From assembly GCF_004919085.1 (NCBI RefSeq), contig NZ_STGL01000003.1:682001-746000 (forward strand): a stretch of 64,000 bases of DNA. The letters are read 5' to 3'. Within the stretch, counting starts at the first letter, position 1. The number at the start of each line of letters is the position of its first letter. The notes under the pieces were generated by a model. The model searched no databases, was not told where the DNA came from, and worked only from the letters and a program-made list of their open reading frames with translations. Origin of the DNA: Nocardioides sp. GY 10127. GTDB lineage: Bacteria; Actinomycetota; Actinomycetes; Propionibacteriales; Nocardioidaceae. Both the position numbers and the translations under genes were made by a program. Of this stretch, positions 53,129-61,577 are shown one piece after another.

Positions 53129-53491
53129 GTGCAGCGGTGGCCGCGATGGGTCTACGACGAGGGCGAGGAGCCGGACTACCGGTTCACGCTCGCCAACGAG
53201 CGCACCTTCCTGGCCTGGATCCGCACCGCCCTGGCGCTGCTGGCCGGCGCGGTCGGCGTCCGGGCGCTGGACCTCGGGCTGCCGGGCTGGGCAGAGCAGT
53301 CGCTGGCCGGCGTCCTGGCGCTCCTCGGGATGGCGGGAGCCGCCGTGGCCTGGACGCGGTGGGCCCGCGGCGAGCGCGCCATGCGCCGCGGCGAGCCGCT
53401 GCCGGACAACCGGGTCGGGGTCGGCCTCACCGGCGGGGTCGTGGTCGTCGCCGCGGTCGTGCTCGTCGTCCTCGTCGCCGTGGCGTCCTGA
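53129..53491 (+). CDS. DUF202 (YidH-type) membrane protein 1
   Basis: Protein of 120 residues from a GTG. The DUF202 signature LANERTFLAWIRTALALLAG is followed by two more helices (residues about 50-70 and 92-118). Function of the family is unknown; members are small inner-membrane proteins, often in pairs as here. It is divergent from the FGE gene (54 bp) and three bases before the second DUF202 gene. Confidence 0.9.
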   Translation: MQRWPRWVYDEGEEPDYRFTLANERTFLAWIRTALALLAGAVGVRALDLGLPGWAEQSLAGVLALLGMAGAAVAWTRWARGERAMRRGEPLPDNRVGVGLTGGVVVVAAVVLVVLVAVAS

Positions 53492-53494
53492 CCC

Positions 53495-53863
53495 GTGGGC
53501 GACCCCGTGGGCGACCCAGCGAGCGGCGCCCGCCGCCCGGACCCCACCGTCGGGGTCCCTCGGGACCCGGGCGCCCAGCACGAGCGCACCGGCCTGGCGT
53601 GGCAGCGCACGGGGCTCTCCGTGGCGGTGGCGGCCGTGGCCGCGACCCGGCTGGCCTGGGTCGAGATCGGCCCGCTCGCGCTGGTCGACCTCGTGGTCGC
53701 GCTCGCCCTGCTGGGCTGGTTCGCGCGCGGCGCCGCGGCTCGCACCGGTCGCCGGGCCGCAGGCCTGTCGCCGTCGCCGGCCGTGGGCCCGGCGCTCGTC
53801 GCGGGGGCCGTGGTGGTGCTCGGTGCCGTGGAGCTCGGGGCCGTCGTGGCCTCGGCGCTCTAG
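53495..53863 (+). CDS. DUF202 membrane protein 2
   Basis: Protein of 122 residues from a GTG directly after the first DUF202 gene. It carries QHERTGLAWQRTGLSVAV, the second form of the DUF202 motif, and three helices in total. Adjacent DUF202 pairs of different subtypes are common and may form a hetero-oligomer. It is convergent with dapF (37 bp). Confidence 0.88.
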   Translation: MGDPVGDPASGARRPDPTVGVPRDPGAQHERTGLAWQRTGLSVAVAAVAATRLAWVEIGPLALVDLVVALALLGWFARGAAARTGRRAAGLSPSPAVGPALVAGAVVVLGAVELGAVVASAL

Positions 53864-53900
53864 CGGCCCCTGGAGCGAGCGACGCCGGGAGCGGGAGCGC

Positions 53901-54752
53901 CTACAGCGAGGACTCGCCCCGCGCCACGAGCACGGCGGGGCCGGTCATGACGATGCGGCCCTCGGCCGTCCAGTCGATGTGCAGGCGACCGCCGGGCAGG
54001 TCGACGTCGTAGCCGACCGTCTCGCCGCCGGCGTCGGGGCTGCGCCCGTCGCGCAGGGCCGCGGCCACCGCGACGGCGCAGGCGCCGGTGCCGCAGGAGC
54101 GGGTCTCGCCGCTGCCGCGCTCGTGCACCCGCATCGCGACGTGCCCGGGGCCGACCGGCACCACGAACTCGACGTTGACGCCGGAGGGGTAGAGCTCCCG
54201 GTCGAAGACCGGCTCCTCCAGCAGGCTGCCCACCGGGCCGGCCGGCTCGAGGGAGTCGACGAAGGCCACGGCGTGCGGGTTGCCCATGTCGACGCCGGTG
54301 GCGTCCCAGCGGTGCTCCTCGACGCTCACGCTCGTGTCGCCGAGCAGCTTCGGCACGCCCATGTCGACGCTGATCTCGCCCTCGGGGTCGCCGCCGGCGA
54401 ACACGACGGTCTTGAGGCCGTCGCGGGTGGCGACCGGGACGGGTGCCGCGGCGTCCACGAGGCCCTCGGTGGCGAGGTAGCGGGCGAACACCCGGATGCC
54501 GTTGCCACACATCTCGGCGATCGAGCCGTCGGCGTTGCGGTAGTCCATGAACCACTCGGCGCTGGGATCGGCGCCCTCGACCCACCGGGCACGCACCACG
54601 CGCAGGACGCCGTCGCCGCCGAGGCCGGCCCGGCGGTCGCACAGCGCCCGGACCCGCTCCGCCGGCAGCTCGCCGTGCAGGTGCAGGTCGGGGTCCGGCA
54701 GGAGGACGAAGTCGTTCTCGGTGCCGTGGCCCTTGAGGATCGGGTAGCTCAC
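53901..54752 (-). CDS. dapF: Diaminopimelate epimerase
   Basis: Protein of 283 residues from the GTG at 54752, with GGAG a short way upstream; a longer in-frame extension is discarded. Starts VSYPILKGHGTENDFVLL. The two catalytic cysteines are in EMCGNGIRVFARY and GETRSCGTGACA. The enzyme converts L,L- to meso-diaminopimelate for lysine and peptidoglycan (some actinobacteria use the L,L form in the wall, where it serves lysine only). It faces the DUF202 pair and has a 293-bp upstream region shared with the divergent TSP3-repeat gene. Confidence 0.96.
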   Translation of the reverse strand: MSYPILKGHGTENDFVLLPDPDLHLHGELPAERVRALCDRRAGLGGDGVLRVVRARWVEGADPSAEWFMDYRNADGSIAEMCGNGIRVFARYLATEGLVDAAAPVPVATRDGLKTVVFAGGDPEGEISVDMGVPKLLGDTSVSVEEHRWDATGVDMGNPHAVAFVDSLEPAGPVGSLLEEPVFDRELYPSGVNVEFVVPVGPGHVAMRVHERGSGETRSCGTGACAVAVAAALRDGRSPDAGGETVGYDVDLPGGRLHIDWTAEGRIVMTGPAVLVARGESSL

Positions 54753-55045
54753 CGCTCCACGGTAGCCGGACGACGTCCGCCCGGCCCGATCCCGAGGCCA
54801 CCCCGTCCACGAGCGCCCACCCGAACGACTACGCCGACATGGCCCGAACGGACTACGCATCCGCGACCGTTCCACCGCTCCGCGAGCACCGGTGTTCTCC
54901 GTAAGGTCGACGACGACGGGCCCGACCAGCGCTTCCCCGGCGCCGCTCCCCCGCTCCCTCCGCCGGAGCCCGTCGCGCCGTCGCCGACTCCCCCGTCGCC
55001 GGCGATGGCGCGCGCCTCCCCACCCCCAGAAGGAGAACCCCCCCT

Positions 55046-57274
55046 ATGCCTTCCCAGCCCACGACCTCCCGGCGGAGCACCCGTGCCCGCCGCGCGGTCG
55101 TCCGGCAGGTGGCCCTCACCACCGCCGCCCTGACCAGCCTCACCGCCGTCGCGCTGCTGCCCACGGCCCCCGCCTCCGCCGCGGGCAGCAGCACGTTCAC
55201 CAGCTCGGCGCACGGCGACATCGTGGACGTGGACGTGGACGTCCTGGGCGGCAGCCTGGCCGGCCTCGTCGTCGGCCACGCGAAGTCGGTCGCAGACTCC
55301 GGCCAGACGCACGTCGTCACCGCGACCAGCTCCAACCTCGACCCCAGCCTCGCCGGCGGCCCGCTCACGGTCGACAGCCAGACGGCCACCGCTCCGCCGA
55401 GCAGCGACCCGGCGTCCGAGACCCTCCTCCCCGTCGACGCCTCGCCCCTGCTCACGCTCGGGGTGATCACCGGCGACACGGCCGCCACCTGGAACGCGGA
55501 CGGCACCTGCGTGGCCGAGTCCGGCGGGGTGCGCCAGCTGGGTGGGTCCACGACCACGCTGGCCGGGCTCGACGTCCTCGGTGTCGAGGGCCTGGGCACC
55601 CTGCTCGAGGCCGAGGCCTCCAGCACCGAGGCGGCCACCTCGCTCGTCGACTCGGGCGGGCAGCACGACCTCGTCTCCACCACCACCGCGACCATCGGGG
55701 ACGTCTCCCTGCTGGACGGCGCGGTGCAGATCCAGGTGGGCAGCCCGGCCGTGCTCACGGCCCGCTCGGACGGCGCCAGCGGCACCGTGGCCTACGACGC
55801 CCCCGTCGTGACCGTGACGGTCGCCGGGCAGGCCACCCCGATCACGCTGGCCGGCGGCACCACCGACATCCCGGTCGACCTCGGCCTGCTCAGCGCCGAC
55901 GTCTCGCTCACCCTCAACGACGCGGTCGACTCCAGCAGCGGGGCCACCGCGAGCGGCGTCGTGGACGACGTCCTCTCCATCGACCTCACCGTCGACACGC
56001 TCGTCACGCAGGTCGCCTCGGTGCACGCCGGGCTGGGCGCCCTCACCGCCGACGCCACGGCGCCGGCCGGTGGGGTCAGCTGCGTCGACCCGACGGACAC
56101 CACCGACACCGACGGCGACGGCCTCACCGACGCCGCCGAGGACGTGCTGGGCACCGACCCCGACGTCGCCGACACCGACGGCGACGGCCTCTCCGACGGC
56201 GACGAGGTCAACACCACCGGCACCGACCCGCTGGTCGCCGACACCGACGGCGACGGGCTCACCGACGGCGACGAGGTCAACACCACCGGCACCGACCCGC
56301 TCGACGCCGACACCGACGACGGCGGGGTGGAGGACGGCGACGAGCTCGCCGTCGGCACCGACCCGCTCGACGGCGCCGACGACGGCAGCGCGGGCCCGGT
56401 CGCCACCGACACCGACGGCGACGGGCTCTCCGACGACGCCGAGGCCGTCCTGGGCACCGACCCGAACAACCCCGACACCGACGGTGACGGCCTGGGCGAC
56501 GGGGCCGAGCTCAACACCTACGGCACCGACCCGCTGGTCGCCGACACCGACGGCGGCGGCGTGGACGACGGCGACGAGGTCAACGCCGGCACCGACCCGA
56601 ACGACGCCTCCGACGACCTCGGCGGCGGCCCTGTCGACCCCGACACCGACGGGGACGGGCTGACCGACAGCGAGGAGTCCGCGCTCGGCACCGACCCGGA
56701 CAAGGCCGACACCGACGGCGACGGCCTCTCCGACGGCCGCGAGGTCAACGGGCACCCGAAGAACTTCCCGGGGTGCACCACCGACCCGCTGGTCGCCGAC
56801 ACCGACAGCGACGGGCTCAAGGACGGCGCCGAGACCAAGGGCGTCCGGATCGGCCTCACCGTGCACCGCAAGAACGGCACGAAGAAGATCCGCACCGTCC
56901 GGACCAACCCGTGCAGGGCCGACACCGACAAGGACGGGCTCAAGGACGGCCGCGAGGTCAAGGGCTCGAAGATCGGCACCAAGGTGATCACCCGGAGCGG
57001 CTCGTACGTGATCAAGGTCCGCAAGAGCAACCCGCTGGTCAAGGACACCGACGGCGACGGCCTGGGCGACAAGGCCGAGGTCACCGGCTCCCGGAACAAG
57101 GCCTGGAAGAAGAAGGCCACCGACCCGACCCACTGGGACACCGACCGCGGTGGCCGCTCCGACCTGGTCGAGGTCAAGAAGGGCTCGGACCCGACCAACG
57201 TCTACTCCGGCCCGAAGAACCCGCAGGGCACGAAGAAGACCATGCGCGGCGCGTCCGCGCGGGCGATGGGCTGA
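55046..57274 (+). CDS. Secreted protein with thrombospondin type 3 (calcium) repeats
   Basis: Protein of 742 residues with AGAAGGAG seven bases upstream. A signal peptide (residues 1-45, ends near TAPASAAGSS) is followed by a beta-rich domain of about 300 residues resembling choice-of-anchor domains, then at least twelve DTDGDGL(T/S)D repeats that bind calcium, with more basic repeats near the C-terminus (KDGLKDGREVKG). The end is basic (KKTMRGASARAMG) with no LPXTG. It should be a calcium-stabilised surface or matrix protein. The upstream 293-bp region (54753-55045) shows no other gene. A strong terminator follows. Confidence 0.88.
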   Translation: MPSQPTTSRRSTRARRAVVRQVALTTAALTSLTAVALLPTAPASAAGSSTFTSSAHGDIVDVDVDVLGGSLAGLVVGHAKSVADSGQTHVVTATSSNLDPSLAGGPLTVDSQTATAPPSSDPASETLLPVDASPLLTLGVITGDTAATWNADGTCVAESGGVRQLGGSTTTLAGLDVLGVEGLGTLLEAEASSTEAATSLVDSGGQHDLVSTTTATIGDVSLLDGAVQIQVGSPAVLTARSDGASGTVAYDAPVVTVTVAGQATPITLAGGTTDIPVDLGLLSADVSLTLNDAVDSSSGATASGVVDDVLSIDLTVDTLVTQVASVHAGLGALTADATAPAGGVSCVDPTDTTDTDGDGLTDAAEDVLGTDPDVADTDGDGLSDGDEVNTTGTDPLVADTDGDGLTDGDEVNTTGTDPLDADTDDGGVEDGDELAVGTDPLDGADDGSAGPVATDTDGDGLSDDAEAVLGTDPNNPDTDGDGLGDGAELNTYGTDPLVADTDGGGVDDGDEVNAGTDPNDASDDLGGGPVDPDTDGDGLTDSEESALGTDPDKADTDGDGLSDGREVNGHPKNFPGCTTDPLVADTDSDGLKDGAETKGVRIGLTVHRKNGTKKIRTVRTNPCRADTDKDGLKDGREVKGSKIGTKVITRSGSYVIKVRKSNPLVKDTDGDGLGDKAEVTGSRNKAWKKKATDPTHWDTDRGGRSDLVEVKKGSDPTNVYSGPKNPQGTKKTMRGASARAMG

Positions 57275-57308
57275 CCCGCAGCAGCACCGCGGCTCAGCAC
57301 CGACCAGG

Positions 57309-57350
57309 ACGGGCGTCGGGACCTCTCAAGGGGGAGGTCTCGACGCCCGT
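57309..57350 (+). terminator. Hairpin terminator after the TSP3-repeat gene
   Basis: A 17-bp stem with one mismatch (ACGGGCGTCGGGACCTC with GAGGTCTCGACGCCCGT) and an eight-base loop, 35 bp after the stop and followed by TTCGTCGT. It could also act on the convergent miaA gene. Confidence 0.8.
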
Positions 57351-57419
57351 TCGTCGTGTCCGGGGTGGCTCGTCCCGGCACCCCGGACGGCGGCCCGGGA
57401 CGGCGGCTCAGCAGGCGGC

Positions 57420-58388
57420 TCAGCCGGCGGCGACCGCCGCGAGCGCCTGTTCGACGCGCTCGGGGTCGTCGAAGCGGACCCAGGTGATCCGCGGGTCCTT
57501 GCGGAACCACGCGTCCTGACGCCGGGCGAACCGCCGCGTCGCGATCACGGTCCGCTCCTTCGCCTCCTCCAGGCCCAGGACGCCGGCCAGGTGGTCGGCC
57601 ACCTCGCGGTACCCGATGGCGCGGCCGGCGGTGCGACCGTCGGCCAGCCCGGCGTCCAGGAGCCTGGCGACCTCCTCGACGAACCCGTCGGCGAACATCT
57701 GCTCCACCCGCGCCTCGATGCGCGCGTCGAGCGTCGGCCGGTCGATGTCCACGCCGACCTGCACGGCCCCGGGCACGTGGTACTTCAGCCGCGGCAGGGT
57801 CGCGGTGAAGGAGCGGCCGGTCAGCTCCACGACCTCCAGCGCGCGGACGACCCGGCGACCGTTCTCGGGCAGGATGCTCGCCGCGGCGGCGGGGTCCACC
57901 TCGGCCAGCCGGGCGTGCAGGGCGCCGCTCCCGACGTCCTCGAGCTCGGCCTCCAGGCGTGCGCGGACGCCCGCGTCCGTGCCGGGGAACTCGAACTCGT
58001 CGAGCACCGCGCGGGTGTAGAGGGCGGAGCCGCCCACCAGCACCGGCGGGACCCCGCGCGAGCGCAGGTCGTCGATCAGACCGCGCGCCCAGCCCTGGAA
58101 CTCCGCCACGCTGGCGGGCTCCGTGACCTCGAGGACGTCGAGGAGGTGGTGCGGCACCCCGCGGCGCTCGGCCGCCGGGAGCTTCGCGGTGCCGACGTCC
58201 ATGCCCCGGTAGAGCTGCATCGCGTCGGTGTTGAGCACCTCCCCGCCCAGGCGCTCGGCCAGGTCCAGCGACAGCGCCGTCTTGCCGGACGCCGTGGCAC
58301 CCACGACCGCGACGACGGGCACGGACGCGAGCGCGGGGTCGGGCGCGGGCACGGGCACCCGTGCGGGCGAGTCCTCGGCGCCGGTCAT
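57420..58388 (-). CDS. miaA: tRNA dimethylallyltransferase
   Basis: Protein of 322 residues. P-loop GATASGKTALSLDLA, the DTAMQLYRG-like block NTDAMQLYRGMDVGTAK, GGSALYTRA and the C-terminal RRFARRQDAWFRKD. It adds the isopentenyl group to A37 of tRNAs reading UNN codons; MiaB, also encoded in this window at 61578, then methylthiolates the base. It is convergent with the TSP3 gene and divergent from the MT0933-like antitoxin gene. A 25-residue Pro/Ala N-terminal extension precedes the P-loop. Confidence 0.96.
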   Translation of the reverse strand: MTGAEDSPARVPVPAPDPALASVPVVAVVGATASGKTALSLDLAERLGGEVLNTDAMQLYRGMDVGTAKLPAAERRGVPHHLLDVLEVTEPASVAEFQGWARGLIDDLRSRGVPPVLVGGSALYTRAVLDEFEFPGTDAGVRARLEAELEDVGSGALHARLAEVDPAAAASILPENGRRVVRALEVVELTGRSFTATLPRLKYHVPGAVQVGVDIDRPTLDARIEARVEQMFADGFVEEVARLLDAGLADGRTAGRAIGYREVADHLAGVLGLEEAKERTVIATRRFARRQDAWFRKDPRITWVRFDDPERVEQALAAVAAG

Positions 58389-58466
58389 GTGGCTAGTGTG
58401 GCAAGCCCTCGGCCAGGCGCCCCCATCGCGCCGGTCGCCCGACCAGCAGACCTCCGGGAGGACACC

Positions 58467-58745
58467 ATGGGCTTCCTCGACAAGGCCCGCGCCCAGATCG
58501 ACACCCCGCAGAACCGCGAGCGGCTGCTCAAGCTGCGCGGCAGCGTGGCCGACGCGGTGGCGAAGAACGAGGCGAAGATCGGCGAGGGCCTCGACAAGGC
58601 CGCCGCGGCCGCGGACAAGCGGACCAAGGGCAAGTACCAGGGCCGCATCGCCCAGGGCGTCGCCGGCGCCAAGAAGGGCGTCTCCTACCTCGGCCGCCGC
58701 CCCGACGGCGGCACCTCGACCTCCTCGACCGCGAAGGACCGCTGA
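58467..58745 (+). CDS. MT0933-like antitoxin family protein
   Basis: Protein of 92 residues from the ATG at 58467, with GGGAGG upstream. Sequence MGFLDKARAQIDTPQNRERL, then EGLDKAAAAADKRTKGKYQG, matches the short Lys/Ala/Asp-rich family annotated as Rv0909/MT0933-like antitoxin (PF14013). No toxin of the Rv0910 (SRPBCC) type is adjacent, so an antitoxin role is not demonstrated. It overlaps the next small gene (TGATG), which in turn overlaps the NUDIX gene. Confidence 0.8.
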   Translation: MGFLDKARAQIDTPQNRERLLKLRGSVADAVAKNEAKIGEGLDKAAAAADKRTKGKYQGRIAQGVAGAKKGVSYLGRRPDGGTSTSSTAKDR

Positions 58746-58927
58746 TGACCGCCCCCATCCCCGAGGACCGCGACGCCGCTCCCCTGGAGGACTCGATCGA
58801 CGGGATCGTCCCGCCCGGCGAGCACGGCTCGGACCTCCCGGACGACGCCGACGCCACCCCGGACGCGCCCGCCGAGGCGCGGCTCGACGCCGCCGAGGAG
58901 TCGGAGACCGGCGAGCCCAGCCAGTGA
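58745..58927 (+). CDS. Small acidic protein (60 aa), unknown
   Basis: Protein of 60 residues, strongly acidic with 18 Asp/Glu and almost no basic residues, predicted disordered. It overlaps its neighbours on both sides by one and four bases, so it is translated as part of the operon. Its charge is complementary to the basic MT0933-like protein, so direct binding is imaginable. No family recognised. Confidence 0.65.
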   Translation: MTAPIPEDRDAAPLEDSIDGIVPPGEHGSDLPDDADATPDAPAEARLDAAEESETGEPSQ

Positions 58928-59412
58928 GCGACGGCCCCGTGCCGGAGGTGGGCGGGCGCTTCGTCGTCGTCCCCGCCTCCTACGTCTTCCTGCTCCGCGA
59001 CGGCGTGAGCGGGCTCGAGGTGCTCCTCCAGCTGCGTCAGGACACCGGCTTCATGGACGGCCACTGGGCCGCCGGCGCGGCCGGGCACGTGGAGCGGGGC
59101 GAGTCCGCCGTGGACGCCGCCCACCGCGAGGCGGCCGAGGAGATCGGCGTCCGCGACCTGGTGCTGGAGTTCCTCACCACCATGCAGCGCACGCGCGGCG
59201 GGGAGCCCATCGACGAGCGGGTCGACTTCTTCTTCGCGGCGCGGACCTGGTCGGGCGAGCCCGCCCTCCAGGAGGGCAAGGCCGCCGACCTGCGGTGGTG
59301 CCCCCTCGACGCGCTGGACTCGCTTCCCGGACCCGTCGTCCCGCACGAACGGGTGGTGCTGGAGGCCCTGCGCGAGCGCACGCTGGAGCCGTACACGACG
59401 CACGGCTTCTGA
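58924..59412 (+). CDS. NUDIX hydrolase
   Basis: Protein of 162 residues from the GTG at 58924. The Nudix box is complete (GHVERGESAVDAAHREAAEE followed by IGV). The N-terminus FVVVPASYVFLLRDGVSG and the later ERVDFFFAARTWSGEP fit a nucleotide-diphosphate hydrolase of the house-cleaning type. The substrate cannot be told from sequence. It ends the three-gene operon with the antitoxin-like and acidic proteins. Confidence 0.92.
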   Translation: MSDGPVPEVGGRFVVVPASYVFLLRDGVSGLEVLLQLRQDTGFMDGHWAAGAAGHVERGESAVDAAHREAAEEIGVRDLVLEFLTTMQRTRGGEPIDERVDFFFAARTWSGEPALQEGKAADLRWCPLDALDSLPGPVVPHERVVLEALRERTLEPYTTHGF

Positions 59413-59449
59413 GCCGACCCTCGCGGCCGGCTCACGGACGGGGGACGAG

Positions 59450-59644
59450 ATGAGTGACAGGGCGGACGGCGGCCTGGGCAACGACCTGGTCAGCGGCTTG
59501 GACGGGAGCGCGATCAGCGCGGCCGCCGAGGAGCTCGGCCCGATGCCGGACCCGGTGGCGCAGACGCCGGTGGTCGCCCCCGGCGGGGTGGACGCCCTCG
59601 ACGCCGGCGGCACCCTCCCGCTGCTGGCCGACCCGCCGGCCTGA
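59450..59644 (+). CDS. Small hypothetical protein (64 aa)
   Basis: ORF of 64 residues with GGGGGACGAG upstream of the ATG. It is Ala/Pro/Asp-rich (NDLVSGLDGSAISAAAEELG) with no membrane helix. It might be a small secreted or cytosolic peptide; coding status is moderately supported by the ribosome site and its place between two genes. Confidence 0.5.
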   Translation: MSDRADGGLGNDLVSGLDGSAISAAAEELGPMPDPVAQTPVVAPGGVDALDAGGTLPLLADPPA

Positions 59645-59676
59645 CCCTCCGCTCCCGACAGGCCCCGGAGTGACCC

Positions 59677-60537
59677 TCAGCGGGCGGTGCGGAGCTCGAC
59701 GGCCCGGCGGACGACGTCCGTCACCCGGGCCGGGTGGAGCATGACCTCCTCCCAGCTGAACCGCAGCACCAGCCACCCGTGGACGACCAGGTCGTTGTAC
59801 CGACGCGCGTCGCGGGCCAGGGCCGCCCGGTCGCCGTGGAAGGCGAAGGAGTCCGCCTCGAGCACCATCCTCAGGCGGGCGTCGACCAGGTCGGGGCGGC
59901 CCAGCCACCGTGGCGCACAGATCGGCACCTGGGGCACGACGGTCAGGCCCGGGACGTCGAGCACGAGCGCGCGCAGGGTCGACTCGAACGGGTTGGCGGC
60001 CCGCGCGTCCGCCGCCGCGGCCACGCGCCGGGCGGCGGCGCTCCCCGGGCCACGGGCTGCGGCCGCCCCCGCGGTCAGCCGCTCGGGCGCCAGGCCGGCG
60101 CGCAGCGCGGAGTCCGCGACGCAGAGGGCCTCGTCGAACGGCAGCGTGCGCAGGCAGTCCAGCAGGGTGCGCTCCGGGCTGGTGAGCCCGTCGGCCAGCT
60201 CCCGCGGCGAGAGCGGCGCCCACCGCACCTGCGTCCCGCGACGGTCCAGGCCCCGGAGGCTGCGGTGGCGCTCGACGGTGACGACCGGCGTCGGCTGCGG
60301 TCGGTGGACCTCCCAGCCGTGCAGGAGGGCAGCGCTGAGGTGGGACGCGGCGCCGGTCAGCCGCATCGCCTCCACCCGAGCGGCCCCGGCACCGGGCAGC
60401 GCGTAGCGGCCGCGCGCCACCCGGACGACGTCACCGGCGTCGCGGGCGCGCTCGGCCTCGGCCCGGCCGACCAGCGCGACGAGACGTGCCCAGGGCGCGA
60501 CGCCACCGAGTCGCTCGAGCTCCTCGGTGACCGGCAC
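59677..60537 (-). CDS. AbiEi-like HTH plus DUF559 endonuclease-like protein
   Basis: Protein of about 286 residues from the GTG at 60537. The N-terminal 60 residues are a winged-helix of the type IV toxin-antitoxin AbiEi antitoxin family (RARDAGDVVRVARGRYALPG). The middle keeps the AbiEi fold (TSPERTLLDCLRTLPFDEAL). The C-terminal 110 residues are a DUF559/Vsr-like endonuclease domain (RPDLVDARLRMVLEADSFAFHG, YNDLVVHGWLVLRFSWEEVM) with the Asp and Glu of a PD-(D/E)XK site. Such proteins are very common and often multicopy in actinobacteria; no AbiEii toxin gene is adjacent. Confidence 0.85.
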   Translation of the reverse strand: MPVTEELERLGGVAPWARLVALVGRAEAERARDAGDVVRVARGRYALPGAGAARVEAMRLTGAASHLSAALLHGWEVHRPQPTPVVTVERHRSLRGLDRRGTQVRWAPLSPRELADGLTSPERTLLDCLRTLPFDEALCVADSALRAGLAPERLTAGAAAARGPGSAAARRVAAAADARAANPFESTLRALVLDVPGLTVVPQVPICAPRWLGRPDLVDARLRMVLEADSFAFHGDRAALARDARRYNDLVVHGWLVLRFSWEEVMLHPARVTDVVRRAVELRTAR

Positions 60538-60585
60538 GACGCCAGCCTGCCCACGGTGGCTCGGCGGCGCGGGCGTCGTCCACAG

Positions 60586-60710
60586 GTCCGTCCTCAGACC
60601 GGAACAACGCCGGCGATCCCGCACCCGGGCGCGGGATCGCCGCAGGTCAGCGAGCTGCCGCCCCGCCGGCCGCCCTGAGGTCGGCCGGTTGTTCCGGTCT
60701 GAGGACGGAC
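60586..60710. terminator. 125-bp nested inverted repeat after the peptidase E gene
   Basis: A perfect 23-bp inverted repeat (60586-60608 with 60688-60710) encloses two further hairpins: a perfect 12-bp stem CGGCGATCCCGC/GCGGGATCGCCG (60611-60642) and a 7-bp stem CCGGCCG/CGGCCGG (60666-60688). The RNA would fold like a three-way junction. The outer arm ends five bases after the stop of the peptidase gene, so termination is the simplest role; its complexity goes well beyond a normal terminator. Confidence 0.8.
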
Positions 60711-60714
60711 GCGG

Positions 60715-61446
60715 TCAGAGCCGCGTGACGTCGAGCGGGGTCTCGACGACGCCGTCGCCCGCAGCGTCCTGCTCGACCAGGTAGGCGCCCGCGGTGGCGG
60801 TCTCGGCGTAGGCGCCCACCATCTCGGTGCCGCGGTAGAGGACGCCGGCCCCGTCGTCGGTGGCGTAGCCGGTGGGCAGGGTGCCGTCGGCGACGAGCGA
60901 CTGGAAGAGCGGACGCCGCTGCGGCTCGGAGTCGTAGTGGACGCCGTTGCTGAACGGCACCAGGCCCAGGCCGTTGGTGATGGGGCGCAGCTGCGGCCCG
61001 AAGGAGTCGGTGGTGCCGCCGGTGTGCCAGCAGATCGAGCCGGCCGAGACGCCCGTGAGCACGACGCCGGCCTCCCAGGCGGTGCGCATCGCGGCGTCCA
61101 CCCCGTGCAGGCGCCACAGGGCGAGCAGGCCGGCGACGGAGCCGCCCCAGACCCACACGACGTCGGCGTCGAGGAGGTGCGCGGTGATGTCCTCGACGTT
61201 CGGCATGGTGAACAGCTGGAGGTGGCTGCCCGTCCAGCCGCGGCTCTGCACCGCGTCGTAGAAGTCGCGGATCAGGCCCGGCGAGTCGCCGCACGCGGTG
61301 CCCAGGAAGCACACCTTGGGTGCACGCCCGGTGACTCCGGCGAGGTCGACGGCCAGCTCCGTGAGCGGGCCGGGCTCCCAGCGGACGCGGCTGCCCATGA
61401 CAGCACCTCCGGAGGTCGCGAGGATGGTGGGTGCGTCAGCAGGCAC
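60715..61446 (-). CDS. Peptidase E (S51 family) homologue
   Basis: Protein of about 243 residues from a GTG at 61446. Starts with the family block PTILATSGGAVM; a GCVWGGSVAGLLALWR-like block (VWVWGGSVAGLLALWRLHG) and the nucleophile elbow TGVSAGSICW with the catalytic Ser follow, and a late His is in SNGVHYDSEP. The usual Gly-Gly-Asn of the second block is Gly-Gly-Ser here. Peptidase E cleaves N-terminal aspartyl dipeptides, but many actinobacterial members are of unknown substrate. It lies upstream of the AbiEi-like gene on the same strand, with the nested repeat in between. Confidence 0.88.
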   Translation of the reverse strand: MPADAPTILATSGGAVMGSRVRWEPGPLTELAVDLAGVTGRAPKVCFLGTACGDSPGLIRDFYDAVQSRGWTGSHLQLFTMPNVEDITAHLLDADVVWVWGGSVAGLLALWRLHGVDAAMRTAWEAGVVLTGVSAGSICWHTGGTTDSFGPQLRPITNGLGLVPFSNGVHYDSEPQRRPLFQSLVADGTLPTGYATDDGAGVLYRGTEMVGAYAETATAGAYLVEQDAAGDGVVETPLDVTRL

Positions 61447-61577
61447 GGGCGGTCCTTCCGAGTCAGGCCGTCGAGTGGCACGACCGTACCCCGTCACCTG
61501 ACGTGGCGTCGCGAGCGGTGCCCGGGAGTCTCCTCACGCCGGCGCACCGGACCGGCCACGCGGCCCGGTGGCGGGCC

